Assembly (NCBI GenBank): GCA_963813485.1
Contig: CAWEZE010000013.1
Coordinates: 409,515-473,514 of the forward strand
From: DASQUK01 sp963813485
GTDB taxonomy: Bacteria; Actinomycetota; Acidimicrobiia; Acidimicrobiales; VFJN01
Direction of reading: 5' to 3'
Length of the DNA: 64,000 nucleotides
Below are positions 9,498 through 17,781 of this stretch, in pieces. Each line of letters begins with the position of its first letter. Positions within the stretch are counted from its first letter, which is position 1. The translations under genes were made by a program, and so were the position numbers. The notes beneath the pieces were generated by a model, which saw only the letters and a list, made by a program, of their open reading frames with translations, made no database searches and was not told where the DNA came from.

Positions 9498-9738
9498 TCG
9501 AGGCAATACGGCCCGCCGAGACGCTGTCGAGGCAATGCGGTCCGGGGGCCGGCCCCCATTGCCTCGAGAGTTCGGGAGCGGACCCCATTGCCTCGAGTCG
9601 ACGGGGTGGCGGCCGACGCCGACCGCCCCGTGGTCATCGGTTCCCCCGCACGGAGCCCGAGGTCATGGGTCCCGGATCCGGAACCCATCGCCTCGAGCTG
9701 AGTTCTGCGGAACCCATTGCCTCGGGTCGACGGGGTGG
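9498..9738. repeat. Cluster of about seven short palindromic repeats (family 1)
   Basis: Copies of a short unit with core CCCATTGCCTCGAG or its reverse complement alternate in orientation. Two pairs form hairpins: 9529-9565 (GAGGCAATG ... CATTGCCTC with a GGGGGCC/GGCCCC centre) and 9659-9694 (GAGGTCATGGGT ... ACCCATCGCCTC, centred on GGATCC). The copies at 9581-9610 and 9707-9737 agree over about 30 bases, both continuing into GTCGACGGGGTGG. The cluster fills the ruvA-ruvC gap and runs into the 3' end of ruvC. A related cluster lies at 34.0 kb. Confidence 0.8.
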
Positions 9739-10233
9739 AACGAGCGCCGACCGCTCACGCAGCGGGGCGTGGGCCAGGTGGCACAGCGCCACCGCCACCG
9801 CGTCGGCGGCGTCGACCGGGCGCAGGGGCGTCGCGATGCCGAGCAGTGTCTGCACCATGCGCTCCATCTGGTCCTTGTCGGCACCGCCGTGGCCGGTGAT
9901 CGTCTGCTTCACGCGGTTGGGCGAGTACTCGACGACCTCGCACCCCGCCGCCACCGCCTCGACCATGGCAACCCCCGCCGCCTGGGCCACCGGGATCGCG
10001 GTGCGGGCGTTCGCCTGGAACAGCACCCGCTCGATGGCCACCACCACCGGCCGGTGCTCCCGGAGCAACGACCGTAGGTCGGCCTGCAGGGCGGCCAGGC
10101 GCTGGGGTACCTCCGAACCGGGATCGGTGCGCAGGACGCCGGCCGCCACCGCGCGGGATCGACCGCGCCCGAGCCGCTCCACGACGCCGTAGCCGCACCG
10201 CGACAGGCCGGGATCGATGCCGAGCACGAACAC
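9634..10233 (-). CDS. ruvC: Crossover junction endodeoxyribonuclease RuvC
   Basis: Resolves Holliday junctions by paired nicking. The GTG beginning VFVLGIDPGLSRCGYG gives the standard start with the first catalytic Asp. The second acidic residue is in VAIERVLFQANA, the C-terminal pair in PVDAADAVAVALCH, and the DNA-binding block YSPNRVKQTITGHG is present. The family's usual end is near LAHAPLRERSA; the final 35 or so residues (PPRRPEAMGSAELSSRR onward) are encoded by the palindromic repeats of family 1, so the protein carries a repeat-derived tail. Length is 199 aa against the usual 160-185. Confidence 0.93.
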   Translation of the reverse strand: MFVLGIDPGLSRCGYGVVERLGRGRSRAVAAGVLRTDPGSEVPQRLAALQADLRSLLREHRPVVVAIERVLFQANARTAIPVAQAAGVAMVEAVAAGCEVVEYSPNRVKQTITGHGGADKDQMERMVQTLLGIATPLRPVDAADAVAVALCHLAHAPLRERSALVPPRRPEAMGSAELSSRRWVPDPGPMTSGSVRGNR

Positions 10234-10266
10234 GAGTTCGGAAGGTAGCCGACCCCGGCTGCCGCC

Positions 10267-10365
10267 CGGTGGATGCCGAAGCCCGAGCGGCCGTTGGAGC
10301 GGGCTGCACACGTCGAAGCCCGAGGGGCCGTAGCGTCGAAGGCGCCAAGAGCGGGGAAGCACCGC
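10267..10365. repeat. Two degenerate copies of dispersed repeat family 2
   Basis: Two units beginning GAAGCCCGAGCGGCCG and GAAGCCCGAGGGGCCG occupy the ruvC-peroxiredoxin intergenic region; the second continues into GGCGCCAAGAGCGGGGAAGC. Related sequences occur at 12.43-12.52, 24.1 and 54.6 kb. The unit contains small inverted repeats (GGCGC...GCGCC). Confidence 0.65.
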
Positions 10366-10386
10366 GTGGAGCCGGCGCCTACGGCT

Positions 10387-10866
10387 CTACGCCGATGCGC
10401 TGCGAACCGCCTCGACGACCTCCTCGGTGGGCCGGAACCAGAGGCCGGCCACCGCCCGGTGGGCGTAGCGAACGGCGCCCTGACCATCCACCACGAAGAT
10501 CGACCGTCGATAGAACCCGACCGGCCCGAGGATGCCGTAGGCCTTGCCCACGGCCTTGTCCGAATCCGCCAGCAGCGGGAAGGCGAACCCGCCCTGGTTG
10601 GCGCTGAACCCGTCGTGGCTCTCAACCGACTGAGGGCTGATCGCCAGCACCTGGGCGTCGACCGACTCGAACTGGTCGATATCGGCCGTGTAGCTGTTGA
10701 GCTGCCGGGTGCACACCGGGGTGTTGTCGCCCGGATAGAAGACGAGCACCACCGGCCGTCCCTTGAACTCGGACAGCGTGTATTCACGGTGCCCGTCGGG
10801 TGTGCCGTCGGTGCCCGGCAGGGTGAAATCGGGCGCCGCCCGACCCACCGCCACGTTCTCGCTCAC
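10387..10866 (-). CDS. Peroxiredoxin of the AhpE/BCP type with a single cysteine
   Basis: Thiol peroxidase predicted to reduce H2O2 and organic peroxides. The 159-residue thioredoxin-fold protein has the peroxidatic Cys in YPGDNTPVCT. No other Cys is present, so there is no resolving Cys five residues later as in classical BCP; a 1-Cys mechanism needing an outside thiol is inferred, and mycothiol is plausible because mshC is in the window. The GTG start overlaps the yebC stop (GTGA). Placement in the yebC-ruvC operon is unusual for a peroxidase and may simply reflect operon drift. Confidence 0.88.
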   Translation of the reverse strand: MSENVAVGRAAPDFTLPGTDGTPDGHREYTLSEFKGRPVVLVFYPGDNTPVCTRQLNSYTADIDQFESVDAQVLAISPQSVESHDGFSANQGGFAFPLLADSDKAVGKAYGILGPVGFYRRSIFVVDGQGAVRYAHRAVAGLWFRPTEEVVEAVRSASA

Positions 10867-11618
10867 GGTGCCGCCTCCACGGTCTCGAGGATGGTGTCCG
10901 GGATGTCGAAGTTGGCGTGCACCGCCTGCACGTCGTCGTGCTCGTCCAAGGCGTCGATCAGGCGCAGCACCTTCTTGGCCCCCTCGGCGGTGTCGAGGGG
11001 GATGGTCGTCTGCGGCACCATCGTCAGGTCCGACGACTCGACGCCGATGCCGGTGCCCTCCAGGGCGGTGCGCACGGCGTGCAACTCGGTAGGTGGTGTG
11101 GTGACGCGCCAGGAATCGCCGTCGTCGACGATGTCCTCGGCCCCGGCATCGAGGGCGGTCAGCATCAACTCCTCCTCGTCCACCGAGCGTGGCACAACGA
11201 TTGTCCCCTTGCGGTCGAACTGCCAGGCGACCGCGCCCGGCTCCGCCATCGAGCCGCCGTTCTTGCTGAAGATGTTGCGGATGTCGGCACCGGCGCGGTT
11301 GCGGTTGTCGGTGAGCACCTCGACCAGCACCGCCACCCCACCGGGGGCGTAGCCCTCGTAGGTCACCTCCTCGTAGGTGACCCCATCGAGCTCGCCCGTG
11401 CCCCGCTTGATGGCCCGCTCGATCGTGTCCATCGGGATCGAGCTGTCCCGCGCCTTCTGGAACATCGTGCGCAGCGTGGGGTTGGCCTCGGGGTCGCCGC
11501 CCCCCTCGCGCGCCGCCACCTCCACCTGCCGCAGGAGCTTGGCGAACAGCTTGCCGCGGGCCTTGTCGGTCGCCGCCTTCTTGTGCTTGATGGTCGCCCA
11601 CTTGGAATGGCCGGACAT
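10863..11618 (-). CDS. yebC: YebC/PmpR family regulatory or translation factor
   Basis: Conserved cytoplasmic protein; the family has been described as a transcriptional regulator and as a factor helping ribosomes through difficult sequences. The 251 residues start MSGHSKWATIKHKKAATDKA, the invariant family N-terminus, with GGSMAEPGAVAWQFDRKG in the middle and LDEHDDVQAVHANFDIPD near the end. The ATG shares a base with the pdxT stop (TGATG). Its linkage to ruvC is widespread in bacteria. Confidence 0.95.
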   Translation of the reverse strand: MSGHSKWATIKHKKAATDKARGKLFAKLLRQVEVAAREGGGDPEANPTLRTMFQKARDSSIPMDTIERAIKRGTGELDGVTYEEVTYEGYAPGGVAVLVEVLTDNRNRAGADIRNIFSKNGGSMAEPGAVAWQFDRKGTIVVPRSVDEEELMLTALDAGAEDIVDDGDSWRVTTPPTELHAVRTALEGTGIGVESSDLTMVPQTTIPLDTAEGAKKVLRLIDALDEHDDVQAVHANFDIPDTILETVEAAP

Positions 11619-12190
11619 CACATCACCTCGTCGATGAACAGCTCGTGGAGCCGGGGATCGTCGCCGAGCTCGGGATGGAACGCCGCCACCAGCACACGGC
11701 CCTGGCGGCACAGGACGGGTCGGCCGTCGACCGTGGCCAGGACCTCGACATCGTCGCCGACGGCCTCGACCACCGGCGCCCGGATGAACACTGCGTGCAG
11801 GGGGTCGCCACCGACGCCGGCCACGTCGAGATCGGACTCGAACGAGTCGACCTGTCGGCCGAAGGCGTTGCGGCGCACCGAAATGTCGATGGCGTCGAAG
11901 CAGCGCTGGTCGTCGCGCCCGTCGAGGATGTCGCGACCGAGCAGGATCATTCCGGCACAGGTGCCGAACGCCGGCATGCCCGCCGCCAACCGTTCGGCCA
12001 CCGGCTCGAACAAGCCCGAGGACTCGAGCAGCATCGACATCGTCGTCGACTCGCCGCCCGGCAGCACCAAGGCGTCGACGTCGACGAGATCAGGCGGCAG
12101 GCGGCACGCCACCGGCTCGACGCCGAGCCGTGACAGCATGGCCGAATGCCGTGCTGACGCCCCTTGCAGGGACAGCACGCCGACTTTCAC
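11618..12190 (-). CDS. pdxT: Pyridoxal 5'-phosphate synthase glutaminase subunit PdxT
   Basis: Class I glutaminase that feeds ammonia to PdxS for PLP synthesis. The 190 residues start at a GTG (VKVGVLSLQGASARHSA) and carry ALVLPGGEST, the nucleophile Cys in FGTCAGMILLG and the His/Glu pair in AAFHPELGDD. It is separated from its partner pdxS by the plus-strand lipoprotein gene, whereas the two are close together in mycobacterial chromosomes. Translationally coupled to yebC. Confidence 0.94.
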   Translation of the reverse strand: MKVGVLSLQGASARHSAMLSRLGVEPVACRLPPDLVDVDALVLPGGESTTMSMLLESSGLFEPVAERLAAGMPAFGTCAGMILLGRDILDGRDDQRCFDAIDISVRRNAFGRQVDSFESDLDVAGVGGDPLHAVFIRAPVVEAVGDDVEVLATVDGRPVLCRQGRVLVAAFHPELGDDPRLHELFIDEVM

Positions 12191-12419
12191 CTGGGGGCCT
12201 CGCTGCCTGGCACATGACGGTTCGATTGTACGGGGCACTCCCCAGCGACGAGAATCGAACACCGACTGGGACTTTGGGGAGCTCGACAGGCACTCGATCG
12301 ACGACCGGAGGTTCTCCGTGCACGCCAAGACCCGCGGCATCCAGCGGCCAGAGGCGAGCGGCCGCAGCACCGGCCAGAGCGCCCGCCGTCGGGCAGCTCT
12401 CGAGGCCGAACCACACGGC

Positions 12420-14959
12420 GTGGCCCAGGGCCCGAGCGGCCCGGCGCGGAGCGCCGAGAGCGGAGAACACGGCGCCGAAGCCCGAGCGGCCGGCTGCGAA
12501 GCAGCAAGAGCGGGAAACACGGCGCGCAGGACCACGGCGAAGCGGTGGTCCTGGGCAGCCAGTGGATTGGCCCTGGTCGCAGGCGCCTGCGCCGGCAGTT
12601 CCAACGCCTCCTCCGACGGCGACGAATCCCACCTTCGAGCGGGCGGCGGGGTCGTCCATCGCCTACGAGGAGTCGGTGGCCGACGTGGCCGACCTGCTGG
12701 CGCCCGCCGCCGACGGCCAACCGTGGCTCATCCTGGGATCGGTGTTCGACCCCAAGTCCGGCACCACGGTGGCCTCCACGTGGTCGGCGGACGACGGCCG
12801 CAGCTGGGAGCGGTCCGACGTGGAACCGGCCCACAAGGGCGTCAGCGAGGTCATGACGGCCGGGCAGCGCGACGCCGACGGCAACCTGCTGGCCGTGGGC
12901 TGGGTGGGCGACGAGCCCGAGTCCGACGCCGCCATCTGGCGCTACCGGGCCGCGGGCGACGACAAGGGCTGGGCGCTCAGCACCCCCAAGGCCATGGGGG
13001 GCGACCACGAGCAGTGGGCCTTCGACGTTGCCACCAACGAGACCGGGACCCTGGTGGCGGGCGGCGAGAACGCCTGGGGGGAGGTGCGCCCCCGGTTGTG
13101 GTTCAGTGCCGACGGCAAGGCCTGGCACAGCGTCGACGACGGTGCCGGCGGACCGTTCGACGCCACGCGGCGACGAGTCGATCCGCGACATCGCCGCCGT
13201 GGCCAACGGGTTCGTCGCCGTGGGGTCGGCCACCGGCGACGGCCAGGACGGCGCCGCGTGGTTCTCACCCGACGGCACGACGTGGTCGAGGGTCGAGGCG
13301 CCCAGCCTGGGCGGTCCCGGCCGCCAGGCGGTGGAGTCGGTGGTTTGGACCGGCGACGTGGTGGTGGCCGGTGGCTACGCCACCGACGCCAACGGCCAGG
13401 GCCAGCCGGTGGTCTGGCGGTCGACGGACGGTGCCAGGTGGAGCAACCCCTCGGCGCCCCTGTCGCTCGACGGCGACGGACGGACGGCGGCGGCCGACTA
13501 CAGCGTGACCGGCCTGTCCTTCGACGGCGCCGGGATCACCGCCAGCGGCGGCAACAACTGGCGCCCGCACACCTGGTGGTCCACCGACGGGGGCCAGTCG
13601 TGGCGGCTCCTTCCCAACCCGGTGCACGCCGGGCTGTTCGGCGACGGCGTGGCCCTCGTCGACTCCGCGGGGGCGGGCAAGGTGCGCGTCGCGATCGGCA
13701 GCGAGCCCAGCGTGCTCTACATCGACTCGGCCAACCGCTGGCAGGACGCCTCCGGCGACGCGTTCCCCAACGGTGGGACCCAGCCCTTCGCCACGTCGCT
13801 GGCGGTCGGACCGAAGGCCACGGTGGCCGCGGGGTACCGCCACAGCGCCCCCAAGGGTGCGACGCGCGAGACCTTCGGCGGGCAGATCTGGCTCGACCGG
13901 GGCGCAGGTGGCTGGGAGGCGATCGACAGCAAGAAGCTGGCCGCCGGTCAGCTCACCGACGTCGTCCCGTTCAAGGGCGGATTCGTGGCGGTCGGAACCG
14001 AGGACTTCGGCGTCGCCGCGGGCCGCCAGTTCCTGGGCGACAGCCAGCCCGACGGCCTGGTGTGGACGTCGCCGGACGGCCGGAAGTGGACCCGCCTCGG
14101 CGTCACGTTGTCCGAGGTGACCGAGGGAGATCTCGAGGTGATCGAGAACCCCGACGCCAACCAGGCACCGGTCATCGCCGGGATCCTGGCCAGCCAGCCA
14201 CCGGAGACCGTGGAACCAGCGGGCGGCCCGGGCGTGCGCTCGCTCGACGCCGCCGCCCCCATCGGTGACGGCTTCATCGCCGTCGGCGTTGCCTACGTCG
14301 GAGGTGACGCCGACCCCATCGTGGTCACGTCCGCCGACGGCAAGGCGCTCAAGGGCGAGAATCCCGGGGCCGGTGGTGCCGGCACCCAGCGCTTCCGCGA
14401 CGTCTGCGTCGCCAACGGCACCGCCATCGCCGTGGGAAGCGCCGGCGGGGCGGAGGGCTCCGACGTCCTCGTGCGCTACCGCGCCAAGGACGGCAAGTGG
14501 TCAGAGGTGACCGACGACGGCACATTCGGCGGCGGCGGCAACCAGCAGGCCTACGGCTGCGCCGCCGGCGAGGACGGCTTCATCGTCGTCGGCTCGGACG
14601 ACCGCAGCGGTGACGCCGATGCCCGCGTGTGGACCTCCGAGGATGGGCTCGAATGGACCCGGGCCGAGTCGGGCCAGTTCGGCGGCGGCGGCGACCAGTG
14701 GGCCAGCGCTGTGGCCGCGGTGCCCAGCGGCGGTTGGTTGATCGGCGGCACAGACACGGCGGTCGGCGACGGCGACGTGGCCCTGTGGCGCCTGGCCGAC
14801 AACGGCGACATCTCCCGCCGCGACCGCGGTGAGCCCGAGCTCGGCGGCACCGGCCGGCAGTCGGTCACCAGCCTCGTCGTCGACGACGGTCGGGTGCTCA
14901 TCGCTGGCACCGACTACGGCCGCGTCGGCATCTGGGAGTCCGACACCATCGACCGGTAG
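12420..14959 (+). CDS. Asp-box beta-propeller lipoprotein, broken by two apparent frameshifts
   Basis: A predicted secreted lipoprotein with at least seven SxDGxxW Asp-box motifs (for example WFSPDGTTWS, WRSTDGARWS, WWSTDGGQSW, VWTSPDGRKW, VWTSEDGLEW), the hallmark of sialidase-like beta-propellers. The lipobox LVAGACAGSS follows a hydrophobic stretch. Three frames must be joined: the signal region, then from about 12628 (CCC run) the frame with TFERAAGSSIAYEES, then from about 13167 the frame with GDESIRDIAAVANGFV. Length is 3n+2, matching two extra bases. No usual start lies near the signal peptide; the GTG used here puts a repeat-derived 46-residue lead in front of it, so the true start is uncertain. 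No catalytic role is evident. Confidence 0.75.
12425..12530. repeat. Two tandem copies of dispersed repeat family 2
   Basis: Units GGGCCCGAGCGGCCCGGCGC... and GAAGCCCGAGCGGCCGGCTG..., each followed by AGAGCGGGAAACACGGCGC-like sequence, lie directly upstream of the lipoprotein signal peptide. Read in the lipoprotein frame the first gives GPSGPARSAESGEHGAEARA, closely similar to the peptide coded by the 54.6-kb copy inside the TetR protein. Confidence 0.75.
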
Positions 14960-14965
14960 TGCTTC

Positions 14966-14997
14966 GAGGGGGGAGGGAAACCCTCCCCCTCGACCTC
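14966..14997. terminator. Strong GC hairpin between convergent genes
   Basis: CGAGGGGGGAGGG, AAA loop, CCCTCCCCCTCG: a near-perfect 12-13 bp stem just after the lipoprotein stop and facing the end of pdxS. Nearly the same sequence in inverted orientation is at 16126-16153. No U-tract, so terminator function is inferred from position. Confidence 0.65.
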
Positions 14998-15141
14998 GCC
15001 CCACCACTTGGGCCGCCGCCTTCGGCGGCGTCGAATGCTGGTCGCTCGACCGGCAAAGCACGGATCGAGCGACAGCGGGAGGCTCCGGCCGAAGCCTCTG
15101 CCCCCCGCGCGCCCCGCCTGCGCGACTCACGTCGCCGCGTG

Positions 15142-16050
15142 CTACCAGCCCCGATCGGCCAGCTTGGTGTCGAGCTGGGCGATCTCCTGGCCCCGCATGG
15201 CCTCACCCAGGCCCCGGCTCACCTTCGCCACGATCCCTGGATCGTCGTAGTGGGCGGTCGCCTCGACGATGGCCTTGGCCCGTCGCGCCGGGTCGTCGCT
15301 CTTGAAGATGCCCGAGCCCACGAAGTTGGCCTGGGCGCCGAGCTGCATGACGAGGGCGGCGTCCGCCGGGGTGGCGATGCCGCCGGCGCAGAACAGCGGC
15401 ACCGGCAGGGTGCTGGTCTCTGCGATCTCCTGCACCAGGCCGACCGGCGCCCGCAGCTGCTTGGCCCAGTCGTAGACCTCAGCCGAATCCGCCTGGGTGA
15501 TCTTGCGGATGTCGCCGAGGATCGAGCGCAGGTGGCGCACCGCCTCGACGATGTTGCCGGTCCCGGCCTCGCCCTTGGAGCGGATCATGGCCGCCCCCTC
15601 GCTGATGCGCCGCAGCGCCTCCCCGAGGTTGGTGGCCCCGCACACGAAGGGCACAGTGAACGCCCACTTGTCGATGTGGTGGGCTTCGTCGGCCGGCGTC
15701 AGGACCTCGGACTCGTCGACGTAGTCGACGCCCAGCGCCTGGAGGACCTGGGCCTCGACGAAGTGGCCGATACGGGCCTTGGCCATGACCGGGATCGTGA
15801 CGCTGGCGATGATCCCCTCGACCAGCTCGGGGTCGCTCATCCGTGCGACACCACCGTCGCGCCGGATGTCGGCCGGCACCCGCTCGAGGGCCATGACCGC
15901 CACCGCCCCGGCGTCCTCGGCGATCTTGGCCTGCTCGGGTGTGACCACGTCCATGATGACGCCGCCCTTGAGCATCTCCGCCAAGCCGCGCTTGACGCGC
16001 ACTGTGCCGGTGTCGTGGGCAGGGAGAGGGGAACCTGCGGGATCGCTCAT
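15142..16050 (-). CDS. pdxS: Pyridoxal 5'-phosphate synthase subunit PdxS
   Basis: Builds PLP from ribose 5-phosphate, glyceraldehyde 3-phosphate and ammonia supplied by PdxT. The 302-residue (beta/alpha)8 protein has VKRGLAEMLKGGVIMDV, the phosphate-binding catalytic region VMALERVPADIRRDGGVARMSDP, the lysine block PVMAKARIGHFVEA, GEAGTGN, and the second phosphate site FCAGGIATPADAAL with FVGSGIFKS. Start ATG; about 190 bp after the lipoprotein stop in convergent orientation. Confidence 0.96.
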   Translation of the reverse strand: MSDPAGSPLPAHDTGTVRVKRGLAEMLKGGVIMDVVTPEQAKIAEDAGAVAVMALERVPADIRRDGGVARMSDPELVEGIIASVTIPVMAKARIGHFVEAQVLQALGVDYVDESEVLTPADEAHHIDKWAFTVPFVCGATNLGEALRRISEGAAMIRSKGEAGTGNIVEAVRHLRSILGDIRKITQADSAEVYDWAKQLRAPVGLVQEIAETSTLPVPLFCAGGIATPADAALVMQLGAQANFVGSGIFKSDDPARRAKAIVEATAHYDDPGIVAKVSRGLGEAMRGQEIAQLDTKLADRGW

Positions 16051-16125
16051 ACGGCCAGTCTACGGGCGACGTCACCGCAGGTCCCCGGCCACTTCCCGGT
16101 CCAATTGTGTTTCGAGGCCGGCGGT

Positions 16126-16153
16126 CGAGGGGGAGGGTTTCCCTCCCCCCTCG
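16126..16153. terminator. GC hairpin downstream of htpX
   Basis: TCGAGGGGGAGGG, TTT loop, CCCTCCCCCCTCGA forms a 12-13 bp stem immediately after the htpX stop (minus strand) and upstream of pdxS. It is a second copy of the hairpin at 14966-14997, in the opposite orientation. Confidence 0.65.
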
Positions 16154-16159
16154 AAAACC

Positions 16160-17083
16160 TCAGAGCTCCCGGAGGAGGGCGATGCGTTCCTCGAGCGGCG
16201 GGTGGGTGTCGAACAGCCGGTTGAGGCGCGACAGCCGGCCCTCGCGCTCCGTCTGCGCCGACGGCTGCTCGATCCACAAGTGGGCGGTGGCGCGGCTCGT
16301 GGCGTGCACCACCGTGGAGTCGTCGCGCAGCTTCTCCAGGGCCGAGATCAGCCCGGGTGGGTAGCGCGTCATCTCCACGCCGGACACGTCGGCCAGCGTC
16401 TCCCGGCGCCGGCTGATGGTCCGCTGCATCACGGTCGCGATCAGCGGCGACAGCAACAGCAGCGCGAAGCCGACGGCCGACAGGATCACCAGAGGGCCCT
16501 GGTTGCCGCCGTGCTGGCGGTCGTAGTCGCGATACGGGTTGCGGCCCATGCCCCACCACAGCAGGCGGATGCCGATGTCGGCGAGCAGCGCCACGATGCC
16601 CACCATGGTGACGGCGAGGGTCGACACGAGGATGTCGTAGTTCTTGACGTGGGACAGCTCGTGGGCGAGCACGCCCTCGAGCTCGATCCGGTTCAGCTTC
16701 TCGAGCAGGCCGGTGGTGACCGCGACCGCAGCGTTACGGGGGTTGCGCCCGGTGGCGAACGCGTTCGGTGCGGGGTCGTCGATCACGTAGAGGCGGGGCT
16801 TGGGCAGGCCGGACGCGATGCACAGCCCCTCGACGATGTTGTGGTAGCGGGCGAACTCCTCGACGGGCGCCGGCCGGGCACGGCTCATGCGCAGCGCCAC
16901 CGCGTCGGACTTCCAATAGGCCACGAAGCTGGTCCCGACGGCGATGACGACGGCGATCACGATGCCGACAGGCCCGCCGCTGATGAGGTAGGAGAAGGCG
17001 GTCGCCACCGCCGCGACCAGGATCACGAACCCGGCGACGAGCAGCCAGCTACGCCGCTTGTTGGAGGTGACCTGGTCGTACAC
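16160..17083 (-). CDS. htpX: M48 family membrane zinc metalloprotease HtpX
   Basis: Membrane-bound protease thought to degrade damaged membrane proteins. The 307 residues have two N-terminal membrane segments (about residues 13-33 and 40-56), the zinc motif HELSH at 141-145, two further membrane segments around 155-175 and 198-215, and the third-ligand region RRRETLADVSGVEMTRYP. The end THPPLEERIALLREL is typical. Start is GTG. It follows lemA by 26 nt; lemA-htpX pairing is common and suggests joint function at the envelope. Confidence 0.93.
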   Translation of the reverse strand: MYDQVTSNKRRSWLLVAGFVILVAAVATAFSYLISGGPVGIVIAVVIAVGTSFVAYWKSDAVALRMSRARPAPVEEFARYHNIVEGLCIASGLPKPRLYVIDDPAPNAFATGRNPRNAAVAVTTGLLEKLNRIELEGVLAHELSHVKNYDILVSTLAVTMVGIVALLADIGIRLLWWGMGRNPYRDYDRQHGGNQGPLVILSAVGFALLLLSPLIATVMQRTISRRRETLADVSGVEMTRYPPGLISALEKLRDDSTVVHATSRATAHLWIEQPSAQTEREGRLSRLNRLFDTHPPLEERIALLREL

Positions 17084-17109
17084 GAAGGACCGACGGTGAG
17101 CGACGGCGC

Positions 17110-17661
17110 TCAGAACTGCACCTGGGTCGGGCCGCGCGACTCGTCGTCGGCCTCGAAGTACTCGCGCTCCGAGAAGCGGAAGGCGTTGGCGAGGACGTTG
17201 GAGGGAAAGCTCTGGATCTTGGTGTTATAGCGGTACACGGTGTCGTTGTAGAACTGGCGGGCGTAGGCGATGCGGCCCTCGGTGCCGGTCAGCTCCTCCT
17301 GGAGCTGGGCGAAGTTCTGGTTCGCCTTGAGGTCGGGGTAGGCCTCCGACAGCGCGAAGAGGGACTTGAGCGCCCCAGTGATCTGGTTCTCGGCCTCGGC
17401 CTGGTCGTGGGGACCGCTGGCGTTCATGCCGGCGTTGCGGGCCTCGATGACGGCGTCGAGCGTCTCGCGTTCGTGGGACGCGTAACCCTTCACGGTCTCC
17501 ACGAGGTTGGGTATGAGGTCGTAGCGGCGCTTGAGCTGCACGTCGATCTGCGCCCAGGCGTTCTCGATGCGGTTGCGCAGCGAGACGAGCCCGTTGTAGC
17601 TGAACACGGCGTAGAGCCCGACGAGCACCACGATGACGAGGATGATGATCAGGGCGAGCAC
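17110..17661 (-). CDS. lemA: LemA family protein
   Basis: Single-pass membrane protein of unknown biochemical role that often accompanies htpX or TPM-domain genes. The 183 residues have an N-terminal membrane anchor (LALIIILVIVVLVGLYAVF), then the family signature NRIENAWAQIDVQLKRRYDLIPNLV (helical core) and VYRYNTKIQSFPSNVLA near the C-terminus. The start is GTG at the head of the lemA-htpX unit. Confidence 0.93.
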   Translation of the reverse strand: MLALIIILVIVVLVGLYAVFSYNGLVSLRNRIENAWAQIDVQLKRRYDLIPNLVETVKGYASHERETLDAVIEARNAGMNASGPHDQAEAENQITGALKSLFALSEAYPDLKANQNFAQLQEELTGTEGRIAYARQFYNDTVYRYNTKIQSFPSNVLANAFRFSEREYFEADDESRGPTQVQF

Positions 17662-17758
17662 GGGCGCATCCTAGGCCGGGGTCATCGCCCACATGACGCA
17701 GCCGGCAGGGCGTTCCGGCTCCATTCCGGTGCTCATCGGCGCACCACCGCAAGGAAGT

Positions 17759-17781
17759 GACGCCGACGGAGCTCGGCGTCA
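17759..17781 (-). terminator. Hairpin at the end of pimA
   Basis: Starting in the pimA stop codon, GACGCCGA, six-base loop, TCGGCGTC forms a perfect 8-bp stem followed by ACTTCCTTG. Plausible factor-independent terminator of the pgsA-patA-pimA unit; the trailing T content is modest. Confidence 0.45.
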
